Assembly: GCF_020404845.1 (NCBI RefSeq)
Contig: NZ_JAIOJZ010000032.1
Span: 17,594 to 81,593, forward strand
DNA length: 64,000 bases
Source: Streptomyces hyderabadensis
Lineage (GTDB): Bacteria; Actinomycetota; Actinomycetes; Streptomycetales; Streptomycetaceae
Direction: 5' to 3'
Shown: positions 15,678 to 23,982 of the stretch, piece after piece
Numbering within the stretch: position 1 is the stretch's first letter
Layout: each line of letters starts with the position of its first letter
Position numbers and translations under genes: made by a program
Notes under the pieces: generated by a model
The model's input: the letters and a program-made list of their open reading frames with translations, nothing else
Databases searched by the model: none
Told to the model about the DNA's origin: nothing

Positions 15678-17371
15678 GGCCGTACGTCCTCCGTTCTCGT
15701 GCCCGCGTCCCGGTCCGGACGCGCTGCCTGGCGTCGCACCGCCTCGGCGAGCGTACGGTGTCCGGACTGCTCGGCGAGCACGACCCTCTCCTGGGGCAGC
15801 GCGCGTCCCCACCATTCACCGGCCGCGCCGTCGGCGGTGGCCCGCAGGTCGGTCAGCGCGGCGGCCAGGGACCGGCGGGCGGCCTCCAGGGCGCCGGGGG
15901 CGGGGGCGGGCTCGGTGAGGAGGCGCACGGCGTGCTCCCGGGCCCGGTCGGCCGCGGTCACCGCCTGTTCGACGCGGCTCCCGGCGCGCCGGTTGGTGAC
16001 GACGACGGCGGCGAGGAAGCCGACCAGCGCCCCGACGAGGGTGTCCACGGCCCGTTCGGTCATCAGGTCGCCGGTGGCCTGGTAGCCGGCGAACTCGGTG
16101 ACGAGCAGCGCCATCGGGGTGACGCAGACGCTGCCGAGCCAGTAGTTGCGGGTGATGAGGGCTTCGGCGCCGAAGTTGAGGGCCAGGCAGCACAGGACGA
16201 GCAGCGCCTGTCCGAGGTGCGCGAGCGGGGCTATGGCGGCGAAGAGCAGCACCCCGGCGAGGTTGCCGACCACGCGCTGCACGGCCCGGCTCCAGGTGAG
16301 GGTCAGGTTGGCCTGGTAGAGCGCGGCGGCGGTGACCAGGGCCCAGTAGGGGCGGCCGATGCCGAGGGCCAGGGAGGCGTATCCGGCCAGGGCGCAGCCG
16401 AGGGCGGTGCGGGCGGCGATCGGGGCCAGCGGGCCGAGCCGCTGCCGCAGGGGCGCGGGTCGGGCGGCGAGTTCGGCGTCCACGCCGAGGAGTTCGTCGG
16501 TGCCCCCGGGCGCGTCACCGGTGCGCGGGATCCGGCCGGCGCCGCGCAGGGCGCGGGCCCAGGAGCGCAGCCGCTCCGGGTCGGTGTCGGCGGGGGCGGC
16601 GAGCGCGACCTCGGCACGGACCACGAGGCGTTCCAGGGCGTGCCGGGTGGCGGCGCGGGCGCCGGTGGCCGGCAGCGCCAGCAGCGTCTGCCAGGCGGCC
16701 TGGACGGCGGCGTACCCGGCGGCGCGGGCGGGGGCGTGGGTGTCGCCGTCCGCGCCGGTGCCGTGGGCGGCGGCGTACGCGGCGGCGGCGTTCAGGGCCT
16801 GGGCGGTGGCTCGGCGCTCCGGGCCGTGCGGGCGGACCGGTGCGGGCGCCATGCCGACGAGCCAGGCCCAGACGCCCGCGGCGGCGGCCAGCGCGAGGTG
16901 GCCGGGGACCTGGCCGAGGGTCTGCGGCACGAAGAGGGCGGCGGAGCTGATGAAGGTCAGGACCACGTTGCCCGGCGGGCCGACCCGGGTGGCGTCGCAC
17001 AGGGCCTTCTGCACGGCGGCCAGCAGCGCGCCGACGGTGACGAGGACGACGGCGTTGCCGGTGAGCGAGGCGGTGACCAGGGCGACGGCGAGGCCGCCGA
17101 TCATGCCCAGCACCACCCACGCCAGGGTGCGGGCGCGGGCGGCGTAGGGGCGATTGTGGGCGTACAGCGCGCACAGGGACCCGGCCATCGTGTACATCGC
17201 CAGGTCGAGCCGGCCGACGGCCAGCAGGAGCAGGTTGGGAGGGGCGACGGCGGCGACCGAACTGAGGGCGGGCTTGAACCAGATCTCGGAGGGCCGGCGC
17301 AGGCGCAGCACGCCTGCCAGGGACAGACGGCGGGCCGGTGAGGTGCCGGAGGTGGGGGTCGCACTGCTCAT
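15674..17371 (-). CDS. FUSC-family membrane transporter
   Basis: A 565-residue integral membrane protein with two hydrophobic blocks of several helices each (about residues 35-180 and 325-460) separated by cytosolic helices, as in aromatic acid exporters and fusaric-acid-resistance-type (FUSC) proteins. It has the duplicated WALVTAAALYQANLT / GNLAGVLLFAAIAPL segments of the family. It is the first gene of a two-gene operon with the MarR regulator, which overlaps its stop. Efflux of a weak aromatic acid sensed by the MarR protein is the natural reading, though the substrate is not known. Confidence 0.88.
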   Translation of the reverse strand: MSSATPTSGTSPARRLSLAGVLRLRRPSEIWFKPALSSVAAVAPPNLLLLAVGRLDLAMYTMAGSLCALYAHNRPYAARARTLAWVVLGMIGGLAVALVTASLTGNAVVLVTVGALLAAVQKALCDATRVGPPGNVVLTFISSAALFVPQTLGQVPGHLALAAAAGVWAWLVGMAPAPVRPHGPERRATAQALNAAAAYAAAHGTGADGDTHAPARAAGYAAVQAAWQTLLALPATGARAATRHALERLVVRAEVALAAPADTDPERLRSWARALRGAGRIPRTGDAPGGTDELLGVDAELAARPAPLRQRLGPLAPIAARTALGCALAGYASLALGIGRPYWALVTAAALYQANLTLTWSRAVQRVVGNLAGVLLFAAIAPLAHLGQALLVLCCLALNFGAEALITRNYWLGSVCVTPMALLVTEFAGYQATGDLMTERAVDTLVGALVGFLAAVVVTNRRAGSRVEQAVTAADRAREHAVRLLTEPAPAPGALEAARRSLAAALTDLRATADGAAGEWWGRALPQERVVLAEQSGHRTLAEAVRRQAARPDRDAGTRTEDVRP

Positions 17372-17383
17372 GAGGGATAGATT

Positions 17384-17404
17384 AACAAGTGTTTTACCTG
17401 TAAA
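17384..17404. promoter_or_regulatory. Candidate MarR operator abutting the FUSC start
   Basis: Overlapping palindromes AACAAGTGTT (17384-17393) and TTTACCTGTAAA (17393-17404), unusually A+T rich for this chromosome, begin 13 bases from the FUSC ATG. Bound repressor would cover the promoter and start. Confidence 0.6.
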
Positions 17405-17570
17405 TCAAATGTCGGACGGGCAGCCACTCCCGGCACCGACCAGGGGTGTTCCACCGCGGAGGGGGCGTGCGCTCCCCGGGTGCCCCCGCGTACACCCTTG
17501 CGCTCGCGTGCGCGCCGTACGGCCGGGGCAGTCCTTGACCGACCGTGGACCGCCGAACGGGGAGGTGCGT

Positions 17571-18143
17571 GTGCACGGACCGGCGTCGCCCGGATGGCTG
17601 CTGGTCGCGCTGTGCGCGGCGACCGGCGCCTACTGCCTGCTGCGGATGCGCAGCGGCGTCGAGGACCAGCGCCGCGCCGCGGGCGGCGAGGCCCTCATGG
17701 GGTTCGGCATGGCCGCCATGGCCGTACCCGCCGCGGTGTTCACCCCGCCGGCCTGGGTCTGGCCCGCCTACGCGGTGGTCTTCGGCGCCGCCGGACTGCG
17801 GGCGCTGTGGGCCGCCCGGTCGGCGCGCCACCACCTGCACCACCTGGTGGGAGCCGCGGCGATGGTCTACATGGCGGTGGTGATGGCCGGGTCCCCCGGC
17901 CACGCGCACGGACACGGCACGTCCGGCACACCGGTGCTGACCGGGGTGCTGCTGCTCTACTTCGCGGGATACGTGCTGCTGACGGGCGTACGGCTGATAC
18001 CCGTCGGGGCGGTGGCCGGGGGCGGTCCGGGGACGGCACCCGGGGCCGGCACGGGGGCCGGATGGGGTGACCGGCCGGAGCTGGCGCGGGCCTGCCGGCT
18101 CTCCATGGCGATCGGAATGCTGGCCATGCTGCTGCCCCTGTGA
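17571..18143 (+). CDS. DUF5134 domain membrane protein
   Basis: A 190-residue protein with about five predicted transmembrane helices and a histidine-containing loop GSPGHAHGHGTSGT (about residues 104-117) that could bind a metal such as copper. The start GTG is chosen for GGGGAGG seven bases upstream. In Streptomyces it is often found next to an M56 peptidase gene, as here (145 bp downstream). The function is unknown; a role with the peptidase in metal or envelope sensing is inference. Confidence 0.8.
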   Translation: MHGPASPGWLLVALCAATGAYCLLRMRSGVEDQRRAAGGEALMGFGMAAMAVPAAVFTPPAWVWPAYAVVFGAAGLRALWAARSARHHLHHLVGAAAMVYMAVVMAGSPGHAHGHGTSGTPVLTGVLLLYFAGYVLLTGVRLIPVGAVAGGGPGTAPGAGTGAGWGDRPELARACRLSMAIGMLAMLLPL

Positions 18144-18211
18144 GACACCCGGCCGGGGCGCGGTCCGCCCCGGGAGCCGGGCCGTCCGGGGCCCGCCCTG
18201 CCCGGTGTACG

Positions 18212-18248
18212 CCGGGCGCAATCGTTGTCTGCGTCACTTTGCGCCCGG
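18212..18248. repeat. Inverted repeat between DUF5134 and M56 genes
   Basis: Perfect 10-bp arms CCGGGCGCAA and TTGCGCCCGG around a 17-nt spacer, 68 bp after the DUF5134 stop and 40 bp before the M56 start. It is either a terminator or an operator upstream of the -10 at 18277. Confidence 0.5.
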
Positions 18249-18276
18249 GTCCGTGCTGCCGGCGGCACGGCGCTCA

Positions 18277-18282
18277 TAGGCT
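18277..18282 (+). promoter_or_regulatory. -10 element of a probable leaderless transcript (M56 gene)
   Basis: TAGGCT ends six bases before the ATG at 18289, so the transcript probably begins at the start codon. No ribosome-binding site is visible. Confidence 0.5.
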
Positions 18283-18288
18283 GCCCCC

Positions 18289-19224
18289 ATGATTCTCCCC
18301 GCGGCACTGCTGCTGCTCGGCGCCCTGACCGCCGTGCTCGCCCCCAGGCTGCTCGCCCGGGCCGACTGGCCGGATCGCGAACCGGTGGTCGCCCTGTGGG
18401 TCTGGCAGTGCGTGGTGGCGGCGGTGATCGTGTGCTGCGCGCTGTCGATGACGCTGAGCGCGGCGGCGGCCTGGCACGCGGTGGGCGGGCCCGTCTTCGC
18501 GACCGCTCCCGGCCCGGTGGTCGAGGCCTACGCCCTGGGCACCTCCGGCCTCTGGGCGGCCACCACCGCCCTCACGCTGGCCTGCGGTGGACTGTGGAGC
18601 GCCGTGATGCTGGCCCGGGAGGTGGTACGGGCCCGCTCCCGGCGCCGGCTGCGCCGGGCGGAGCTGCGGCACCGCGCTCCGCTGCTGCCCGGCGAGGAGC
18701 CCGGCGCGGGACCGCTGGTCGTCCTGGAGGGCGAGCGGCCGGACGCCTGGTGGCTGCCCGGCACGCCCCCTCAACTGGTGGTCACCACCGCGGCGCTGCG
18801 CCGCCTCAAGGGCCGGCAGCTGGACGCGGTGCTCGCCCACGAGAAGGGGCACGCGCAGGCGCGGCACGACTGGCTGCTGCACTGCTCCGCCGCGCTGGCG
18901 GAGGGTTTTCCGCAGGTCCCGGTGTTCGCCGCGTTCCGCGACGAGATGCACCGCCTGGTCGAACTCGCCGCCGACGACGTGGCCTCACGCCGCTTCGGCC
19001 GCCTGACGACCGCCCTGGCCCTGGTCGAACTGAACGAGGACCGCGGGGTCTTCGGTCCCTGCCCGGCCGCCCGGGCCGACGTCCCGCAGCGGGTGCACCG
19101 GCTGCTCACCCCGCCGAACCGGCTGCCGGCGGCCCGCAGGCTGCGGCTGACGGCCGCGGCCGCGCTGGTACCGGCCGTCCCGGTCCTGGTGGCGTTCGCG
19201 CCGGGGCTGCGGGCCTTGGGCTAG
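18289..19224 (+). CDS. M56 family (BlaR1-type) membrane metallopeptidase
   Basis: A 311-residue membrane zinc peptidase of the M56 family. Hydrophobic helices occupy about residues 1-20, 33-55 and 85-108, then the zinc motif AHEKGH (H184, E185, H188), the third ligand probably in ELAADDVASRR (about 226), and a final helix at about 285-308. M56 peptidases usually cleave a BlaI/MecI repressor encoded next door. No BlaI-type gene is present here, the neighbours being DUF5134 and PAP2, so the substrate is open. It lacks the penicillin-binding sensor domain of BlaR1. Confidence 0.9.
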   Translation: MILPAALLLLGALTAVLAPRLLARADWPDREPVVALWVWQCVVAAVIVCCALSMTLSAAAAWHAVGGPVFATAPGPVVEAYALGTSGLWAATTALTLACGGLWSAVMLAREVVRARSRRRLRRAELRHRAPLLPGEEPGAGPLVVLEGERPDAWWLPGTPPQLVVTTAALRRLKGRQLDAVLAHEKGHAQARHDWLLHCSAALAEGFPQVPVFAAFRDEMHRLVELAADDVASRRFGRLTTALALVELNEDRGVFGPCPAARADVPQRVHRLLTPPNRLPAARRLRLTAAAALVPAVPVLVAFAPGLRALG

Positions 19225-19281
19225 GGCCCGTCCCGGCCGCGGCAGTGGCCCCGGAGGCATCGGTTCGGCGAGGATCGCGGC

Positions 19282-19953
19282 ATGCAGACGCCGCCGGTCG
19301 ACTCCCCGCCCGCCCCTCCGCAGCCACGCACCGCCCTCCGCGTCACCTGGGTACTGACCGTGTGCTCCGTGCTCCTGCTCACCCTGGTGGCCGTCGAATG
19401 GGGCCCGTTGGTGCGGCTGGACGAGGACATCGCCGCCACGACCCATCGCTGGGCGGTCGAGGAGGGCGGCGTCACGCGGGCCATGCGGATCCTCACCGAC
19501 TGGGTGTGGGACACCTGGACGATGCGCCTGCTGTGCGCGGTGGTGGTGCTGTGGCTGTGGTGGCGCCGGGCGGACCGGTGGACGGCCGTATGGCTGGGGG
19601 TGACCTGTCTGCTGGGCAGTCTCCTCCAACAGGCCCTCAAGGCCGCGGTGGACCGCCCCCGCCCGGTGTGGCCCGATCCCGTGGACTCCGCGCACTACGC
19701 GGCCTTCCCCTCGGGTCACGCCATGACCGCGACGTTCGTGTGCGGCCTGCTGGTGTGGCTGCTCCACCACTACGACGCCGGCCGCACCTTGCGCCGTGCG
19801 GGCCTCGCCGTCGCCGCGGTCTCCGTGGCCGGGGTGGGCGTCACCAGGGTGTGGCTCGGCGTCCACTGGGCCACCGACGTCCTCGGCGGCTGGCTGCTGG
19901 GCGCCCTGGTCGTGGCGCTCGCCGTGCTGGTGCACCGGCGCCGGCATCCGTGA
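19282..19953 (+). CDS. PAP2-family lipid phosphatase
   Basis: A 223-residue integral membrane phosphatase. The three catalytic signatures are present: KAAVDRPRP (about residues 119-127), PSGHAMT (about 149-155) and TRVWLGVHWATDVLGG (about 190-205). It has about six membrane helices, with the catalytic face expected outside the cytoplasmic membrane. Family substrates are phosphatidate, undecaprenyl diphosphate or phosphatidylglycerophosphate. It lies 57 bp after the M56 gene and 80 bp before the HAD gene on the same strand. Confidence 0.93.
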   Translation: MQTPPVDSPPAPPQPRTALRVTWVLTVCSVLLLTLVAVEWGPLVRLDEDIAATTHRWAVEEGGVTRAMRILTDWVWDTWTMRLLCAVVVLWLWWRRADRWTAVWLGVTCLLGSLLQQALKAAVDRPRPVWPDPVDSAHYAAFPSGHAMTATFVCGLLVWLLHHYDAGRTLRRAGLAVAAVSVAGVGVTRVWLGVHWATDVLGGWLLGALVVALAVLVHRRRHP

Positions 19954-20020
19954 GCGCGAGGGCCGTCCGCCGGGCCGGCTCTTGCGGGCACCGCGCCACC
20001 CGCTCCCTGCCGTCGCCCCC

Positions 20021-20026
20021 TAGGAT
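20021..20026 (+). promoter_or_regulatory. -10 element of a probable leaderless transcript (HAD gene)
   Basis: TAGGAT ends seven bases before the ATG at 20034, leaving no space for a ribosome-binding site. Confidence 0.5.
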
Positions 20027-20033
20027 CCGGACC

Positions 20034-20723
20034 ATGACCGCCGTTCTGTTCGACTTCTCCGGAACCCTGTTCCGGATCGAATCCACCGAAGCGTGGCTGC
20101 GCGCGGCGCTCGACGGTGCCGGACTGGAGCTTGCCGCACCGGAGTTGGCCCGGACGGCCGAGGCCCTCCAGCGAGCGGGAGCGCTGCCCGGCGGCGCACC
20201 ACCGCTGCGGGTGCCGGGTGACCTCGCCGAGGTGTGGGAGGTCCGCGACGACAGCTCCGAGCTGCACCGGGCCGCGTACACCGGACTCTCCCGGCAGGTG
20301 CCGCTGCCGGACCCGGGCCTGCACGACGTGCTCTACGAGCGGCACATGTCGCCGGACGCGTGGCGCCCCTACGCCGACGCCGCCGAGGTGCTGAGCGCGC
20401 TGCGCGGGCGCGGCATCGCCGTGGGTGTGGTCAGCAACATCGGCTGGGACCTGCGTCCGGTGTTCCGCGCACACGGCCTCGACCGGTACGTGGACACGTA
20501 CGTCCTGTCGTTCGAGCACGGCATCCGCAAGCCCGATCCCCGGCTGTTCGGCGTCGCCTGCGCGGCGCTGGGCGTGGAGCCGGAGCGGACGCTGATGGTC
20601 GGCGACGACCGGAGGGCGGACGGCGGCGCGGCGGCGCTGGGATGCGCAGTGCACTTCGTCGACCACCTGCCGGTGGCGGAGCGCCCGGCGGGACTGCGAC
20701 CGGTGCTGGACCTCGTCCCGTAG
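20034..20723 (+). CDS. HAD superfamily hydrolase with DxS motif I
   Basis: A 229-residue HAD-like hydrolase. Motif I reads FDFSGTLF (nucleophile D7), so the usual second Asp (D+2) is Ser. Motif II is VVSNIGWD, motif III includes IRKPDPRLF, and motif IV is LMVGDDRRAD. In the family the +2 residue decides chemistry: phosphatases keep Asp, whereas dehalogenases and phosphonatases do not. The protein may therefore not be an ordinary phosphatase. The cap region (about 20-110) is helical. It follows PAP2 and is closed by a hairpin. The substrate is unknown. Confidence 0.87.
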   Translation: MTAVLFDFSGTLFRIESTEAWLRAALDGAGLELAAPELARTAEALQRAGALPGGAPPLRVPGDLAEVWEVRDDSSELHRAAYTGLSRQVPLPDPGLHDVLYERHMSPDAWRPYADAAEVLSALRGRGIAVGVVSNIGWDLRPVFRAHGLDRYVDTYVLSFEHGIRKPDPRLFGVACAALGVEPERTLMVGDDRRADGGAAALGCAVHFVDHLPVAERPAGLRPVLDLVP

Positions 20724-20746
20724 CCCGAGGCAACCAGTGGGCGGTG

Positions 20747-20789
20747 CCGTCCGCCTCGGACGATCCCCCGTGTCGCCCGAGGCAGACGG
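20747..20789. terminator. Hairpin after HAD gene
   Basis: 13-bp stem with one mismatch (20747-20759 with 20777-20789) and a 17-nt loop, 23 bp past the HAD stop and upstream of the TetR promoter. Confidence 0.55.
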
Positions 20790-20834
20790 TAGCCGGAACG
20801 GCCGGTGAAGGCCCTCCGCCTGCGCCGAGTATAG

Positions 20835-20853
20835 TTGGCTGGCAGCCAGTCAA
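20835..20853. promoter_or_regulatory. TetR autoregulatory operator overlapping -10
   Basis: TTGGCTGGCAGCCAGTCAA, a 19-bp near-perfect palindrome (one symmetric mismatch), starts at the last base of a TATAGT -10 hexamer (20830-20835) and ends 14 bp before the TetR ATG. Repression by its own product is the simple reading. Confidence 0.7.
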
Positions 20854-20867
20854 CGCAGGAGTACAGC

Positions 20868-21584
20868 ATGTCCCCGCGCAGCGCCTCGGTCAATGAAGAA
20901 TTGCGGCGGCGCTCGAAGGAGCGTCTTCTGCAGGCCGCCGTGGAGCTGGTGGGCGAGCGCGGGTACGAGGCGACCACGCTGGGCGACATCGCGGACCGTG
21001 CGGGTTCGGCGCGGGGGCTGGTCTCGTACTACTTCCCCGGCAAGCGCCAGCTGGTGCAGTCCGCCGTGCACCGGTTGATGCACCGCACCCTGGAGGAGGC
21101 CCTGGAGCGCGAGCCGCGCACCGGCGAGGGGCGCGAGCGGCTGGCCCGGGCCATCGACGCGATCCTGGGGCTCGCCCGGGACCGGCCGGTGCTCATGCGC
21201 CAGCACATGGCGGGCCTGCTCCAGGCGGAGGTGGGCTTCGTGCCGTGTCCGGAGCAGCGGCGGCTGGCGGAGCTGCTGCGGGACACCGTGGCCCGGCACG
21301 GCTCGCAGGACGTCGACCGGGACTACCCGATGCTGCGCGCCCAGCTCATGGGCGCCGTCTTCGCGGCGCTCGTGCCCGGGGTGCCGATGCCGGTGCCGGA
21401 GCTGCGCGCCGAGTTGTTCGAGCGCTACCGGCTGGACTGGAAGCTGGGTGTCCCGCCGGACGCCGAGGCGCCCGGCGGGACGGGGTGCGACCCGGACCTG
21501 TCCCGGTTCTTCGCGACCGGTGTGCTGGACCGGCCGACCCGGTCGGAGCAGGACCGGACGGACCCGACCGCTCAGTCGAAGTAG
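20868..21584 (+). CDS. TetR-family transcriptional regulator
   Basis: A 238-residue regulator with the N-terminal HTH of the family, RLLQAAVELVGERGYEATTLGDIADRAGSARGLVSYYFPGKRQLV (about residues 19-63). The C-terminal ligand domain is helical, and the last 30 residues are acidic and probably disordered. The start is set by CGCAGGAG upstream of the ATG. A near-perfect palindrome sits on its promoter. The 3' end overlaps the convergent LVIVD gene by 13 bp within both coding sequences. No adjacent enzyme gene is clearly its target, so it may act on itself and elsewhere. Confidence 0.92.
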   Translation: MSPRSASVNEELRRRSKERLLQAAVELVGERGYEATTLGDIADRAGSARGLVSYYFPGKRQLVQSAVHRLMHRTLEEALEREPRTGEGRERLARAIDAILGLARDRPVLMRQHMAGLLQAEVGFVPCPEQRRLAELLRDTVARHGSQDVDRDYPMLRAQLMGAVFAALVPGVPMPVPELRAELFERYRLDWKLGVPPDAEAPGGTGCDPDLSRFFATGVLDRPTRSEQDRTDPTAQSK

Positions 21585-23074
21585 TCCGGCTGCGTCTGCG
21601 TGTTGAGCTCCCGCAGGTGGACCCGCTTGGCCGGGTCGGTGCGCCGGTCGCTGAGCTTGAGGACGTCGAAGCCCTTGGCGATGTCGTTCGAGTAGATGTA
21701 GCCGTTGTAGTAGTACGCCGACCAGGACCCGCCGGTGTTCAGGGTGTCGGTGCTCAGCGGACCCCGCTCGAAGTAGGCGATCTCCCTGGGCCGCGAGGAG
21801 TCGGTGAACTCCCAGACGGAGACGCCGCCCTGGTACCAGGCCTGGACCATGATGTCCTTGCCCTTGACCGGGATCAGCGAACCGTTGTGGGCCACGCAGT
21901 TCTCGGTGTCCGCCTGGTGGCGCGGGATCTTGAAGTAGCTGCGGAAGACCAGCTTGCGGTGGTCCCCCCGGCCGGTGATGTCGTAGATGCCGTCGGCGCC
22001 GCGGTTCGGGCCGATCTCCGCGTTGCAGGTCGCGGCGCCGCCGCCGCCCAGCTCGTCGGTGAACACGACCTTGTTCGCCTTCTGGTTGAAGGTCGCCGAG
22101 TGCCAGAACGCGAAGTTCACGTTGTCCTGGACGCGGTCGATGACCTTCGGGCGCTCGGGGTCCTTGATGGAGAACAGGATGCCGTCGCCCATACAGGCGC
22201 CGGCCGCCAGGTCCTCGGAGGGCAGCACGGTGATGTCGTGGCAGCCGGTGGTCTTGGAGACGCCCGGGTTGGTGGGCCCGCCCGGGTTGCCGCCGCCGTC
22301 GGGACCCTCACCGGGGAACAGCACCGGGAAGCCCACGAGGGCCGCCCGCTCGGGTGCCTGGCGCGGCACCTTGATCACGGATATCCCGTCGTGCGGCGGC
22401 TGGCAGTCGGGGTAGGCGGCGTTCGGGGAGTAGGAGGAGACGTAGATGTAGACGTTCTTCCGCTCGGGCACCAGCGTGTGGGTGTGCGAGCCGCAGGCGG
22501 TCTCGACGGCGGCGACGTACTTCGGGTTCCGCTTGTCGCTGATGTCGAAGACCTTCATGCCCTCCCAGGAGGACTTCTCGGTCGCGGGCTGCGTGGTGCT
22601 GTTGCAACTGCTGTCGCTGCGCGAGGAGTCGGTCGACAGGAACAGCAGGTCCCCGGAGACGGAGATGTCGTTCTGCGAGCCGGGGCACAGCACCTGGGCG
22701 ACGGTCTTCGGCTTCTTCGGGTTGCTGATGTCGAAGATGCGGAAGCCGTCGTAGTTTCCGGCGAAGGCGTACCGGCCCTGGAAGGCCAGGTCCGAGTTGG
22801 TGCCGGGCAGCGCGTCCTTGGGGATGTTGGTCAGGTGCTGGATGTTGTCCGAGTGGACGATCTCGTCCTGGCCGGGTATCTCGCCGCTCTCGACGGCGTC
22901 GCGCACCTCGGCGCGCGCACTCTTGGAGACCTCCTTCGACGTGGCCGGACCGTCCCCGGGGTCGGGGGTTGCCACGGCGGGGCCGGCGGTCAGCAGGGCG
23001 CACAGGAGTCCGGCGGCGACAGCCGCGACTCCCAGGCGTCTGCGCCGCGTTCGCGGGTCGTTCAACAGGGTCAC
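21572..23074 (-). CDS. Secreted LVIVD-repeat beta-propeller protein
   Basis: A 500-residue exported protein. The GTG start (VTLLNDPRTRRRRLG) has GGAGG seven bases upstream and gives a clear signal peptide: basic n-region, LGVAAVAAGLLCALLTAG core, cleavage near AVA. The body contains LVIVD-type repeats (FRIFDISNPKKPKTVAQ, MKVFDISDKRNPKYVAA, ILFSIKDPERPKVIDR, VSVWEFTDSSRPREIAY), which form a propeller. Cysteines are paired (CNSTT, CGSH, CHD, CMGD, CNAE, CVAHN), fitting an extracytoplasmic fold. It is divergent from a DUF305 lipoprotein, a pairing seen elsewhere in Streptomyces (from memory). Function is unknown. Confidence 0.87.
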   Translation of the reverse strand: MTLLNDPRTRRRRLGVAAVAAGLLCALLTAGPAVATPDPGDGPATSKEVSKSARAEVRDAVESGEIPGQDEIVHSDNIQHLTNIPKDALPGTNSDLAFQGRYAFAGNYDGFRIFDISNPKKPKTVAQVLCPGSQNDISVSGDLLFLSTDSSRSDSSCNSTTQPATEKSSWEGMKVFDISDKRNPKYVAAVETACGSHTHTLVPERKNVYIYVSSYSPNAAYPDCQPPHDGISVIKVPRQAPERAALVGFPVLFPGEGPDGGGNPGGPTNPGVSKTTGCHDITVLPSEDLAAGACMGDGILFSIKDPERPKVIDRVQDNVNFAFWHSATFNQKANKVVFTDELGGGGAATCNAEIGPNRGADGIYDITGRGDHRKLVFRSYFKIPRHQADTENCVAHNGSLIPVKGKDIMVQAWYQGGVSVWEFTDSSRPREIAYFERGPLSTDTLNTGGSWSAYYYNGYIYSNDIAKGFDVLKLSDRRTDPAKRVHLRELNTQTQPDYFD

Positions 23075-23280
23075 TGTTTCCTCCCAACGTCCGTTCCCGT
23101 CGGAACGGTTCACGCATCCCGCAGTATCGTCTTCGCCATGCACATACCAACAGGGGGCAACAAACACGCAATGAAGTTTTTTGATCAGTGACGCGCGGAA
23201 GCGTGCTAGGACGGTCATCGCACCCACGAAGTGCTCCGCGTCCCTCCCGGGAGGGACGACCCCAGCCACAGGAGGTCGTT

Positions 23281-23937
23281 GTGTCCTTTCGCCCCGCGAT
23301 GTCCGGCGCGTCCCTCGTCACGGCCGCGCTGACCGCACTGGCCGTGCTCGGGCTGGGGGCCTGCGACTCGGGACCGGACACCGGTTCGGCGGCCGCCGCC
23401 GGGCCCTCGGTGATCGCGCCGGGCAAGCCGGGCGAGGGCAACCGCACCCTGTCCGCCGAGGACGCCGAGGAACAGCGCGCGGACGACGACTCCCCCAATT
23501 CGGCGGACGTCTCCTACGCGCGGATGATGATCCAGCACCACGCCCAGGCGCTGGAGATGACCGAACTGGCGCCGGACCAGGCGGAGTCCGGCCAGGTCAA
23601 GAAGCTGGCGGAACGCATCTCGGCCGCGCAGGGCCCGGAGATCAAGGCGATGGAGGGCTGGCTCGAGACCCACGGCGAGAAGGCGGCCGGCGGCGGGCAC
23701 GAGCACGCCGCGATGCCGGGCATGGCGTCCGAGGCGCAGCTGAAGAAGCTGCGCGCGGCCGAGGGCAAGGCCTTCGACCAGCTCTTCCTCACCCTGATGA
23801 TCACTCACCACGAGGGCGCGATCAGCATGGCCACGGACGTGAAGTCCGAGGGCAACAACGTGCAGATCGAGGAGATGGCCGACGACGTGGTCGCCCAGCA
23901 GACGAGCGAGATCTCCCGTATGCGCGCGATGCTGTGA
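23281..23937 (+). CDS. DUF305 domain lipoprotein
   Basis: A 218-residue lipoprotein. The start GTG is preceded by AGGAGG, and the lipobox is LGLGAC with the lipidated C28. The DUF305 region (about residues 75-215) has two related halves with paired histidines, MMIQHHAQALEM and LMITHHEGAISMA, joined by a His/Met-rich linker (GHEHAAMPGM) suited to copper or another soft metal. DUF305 proteins are often linked to metal handling; that is family knowledge, not proven here. It is exposed on the outer face of the membrane and is divergent from the secreted LVIVD protein. Confidence 0.9.
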   Translation: MSFRPAMSGASLVTAALTALAVLGLGACDSGPDTGSAAAAGPSVIAPGKPGEGNRTLSAEDAEEQRADDDSPNSADVSYARMMIQHHAQALEMTELAPDQAESGQVKKLAERISAAQGPEIKAMEGWLETHGEKAAGGGHEHAAMPGMASEAQLKKLRAAEGKAFDQLFLTLMITHHEGAISMATDVKSEGNNVQIEEMADDVVAQQTSEISRMRAML

Positions 23938-23982
23938 CGACGGGCCGGCCCGGCGCCGGGGCAGGCCCTCGGCCGTCGCCTC

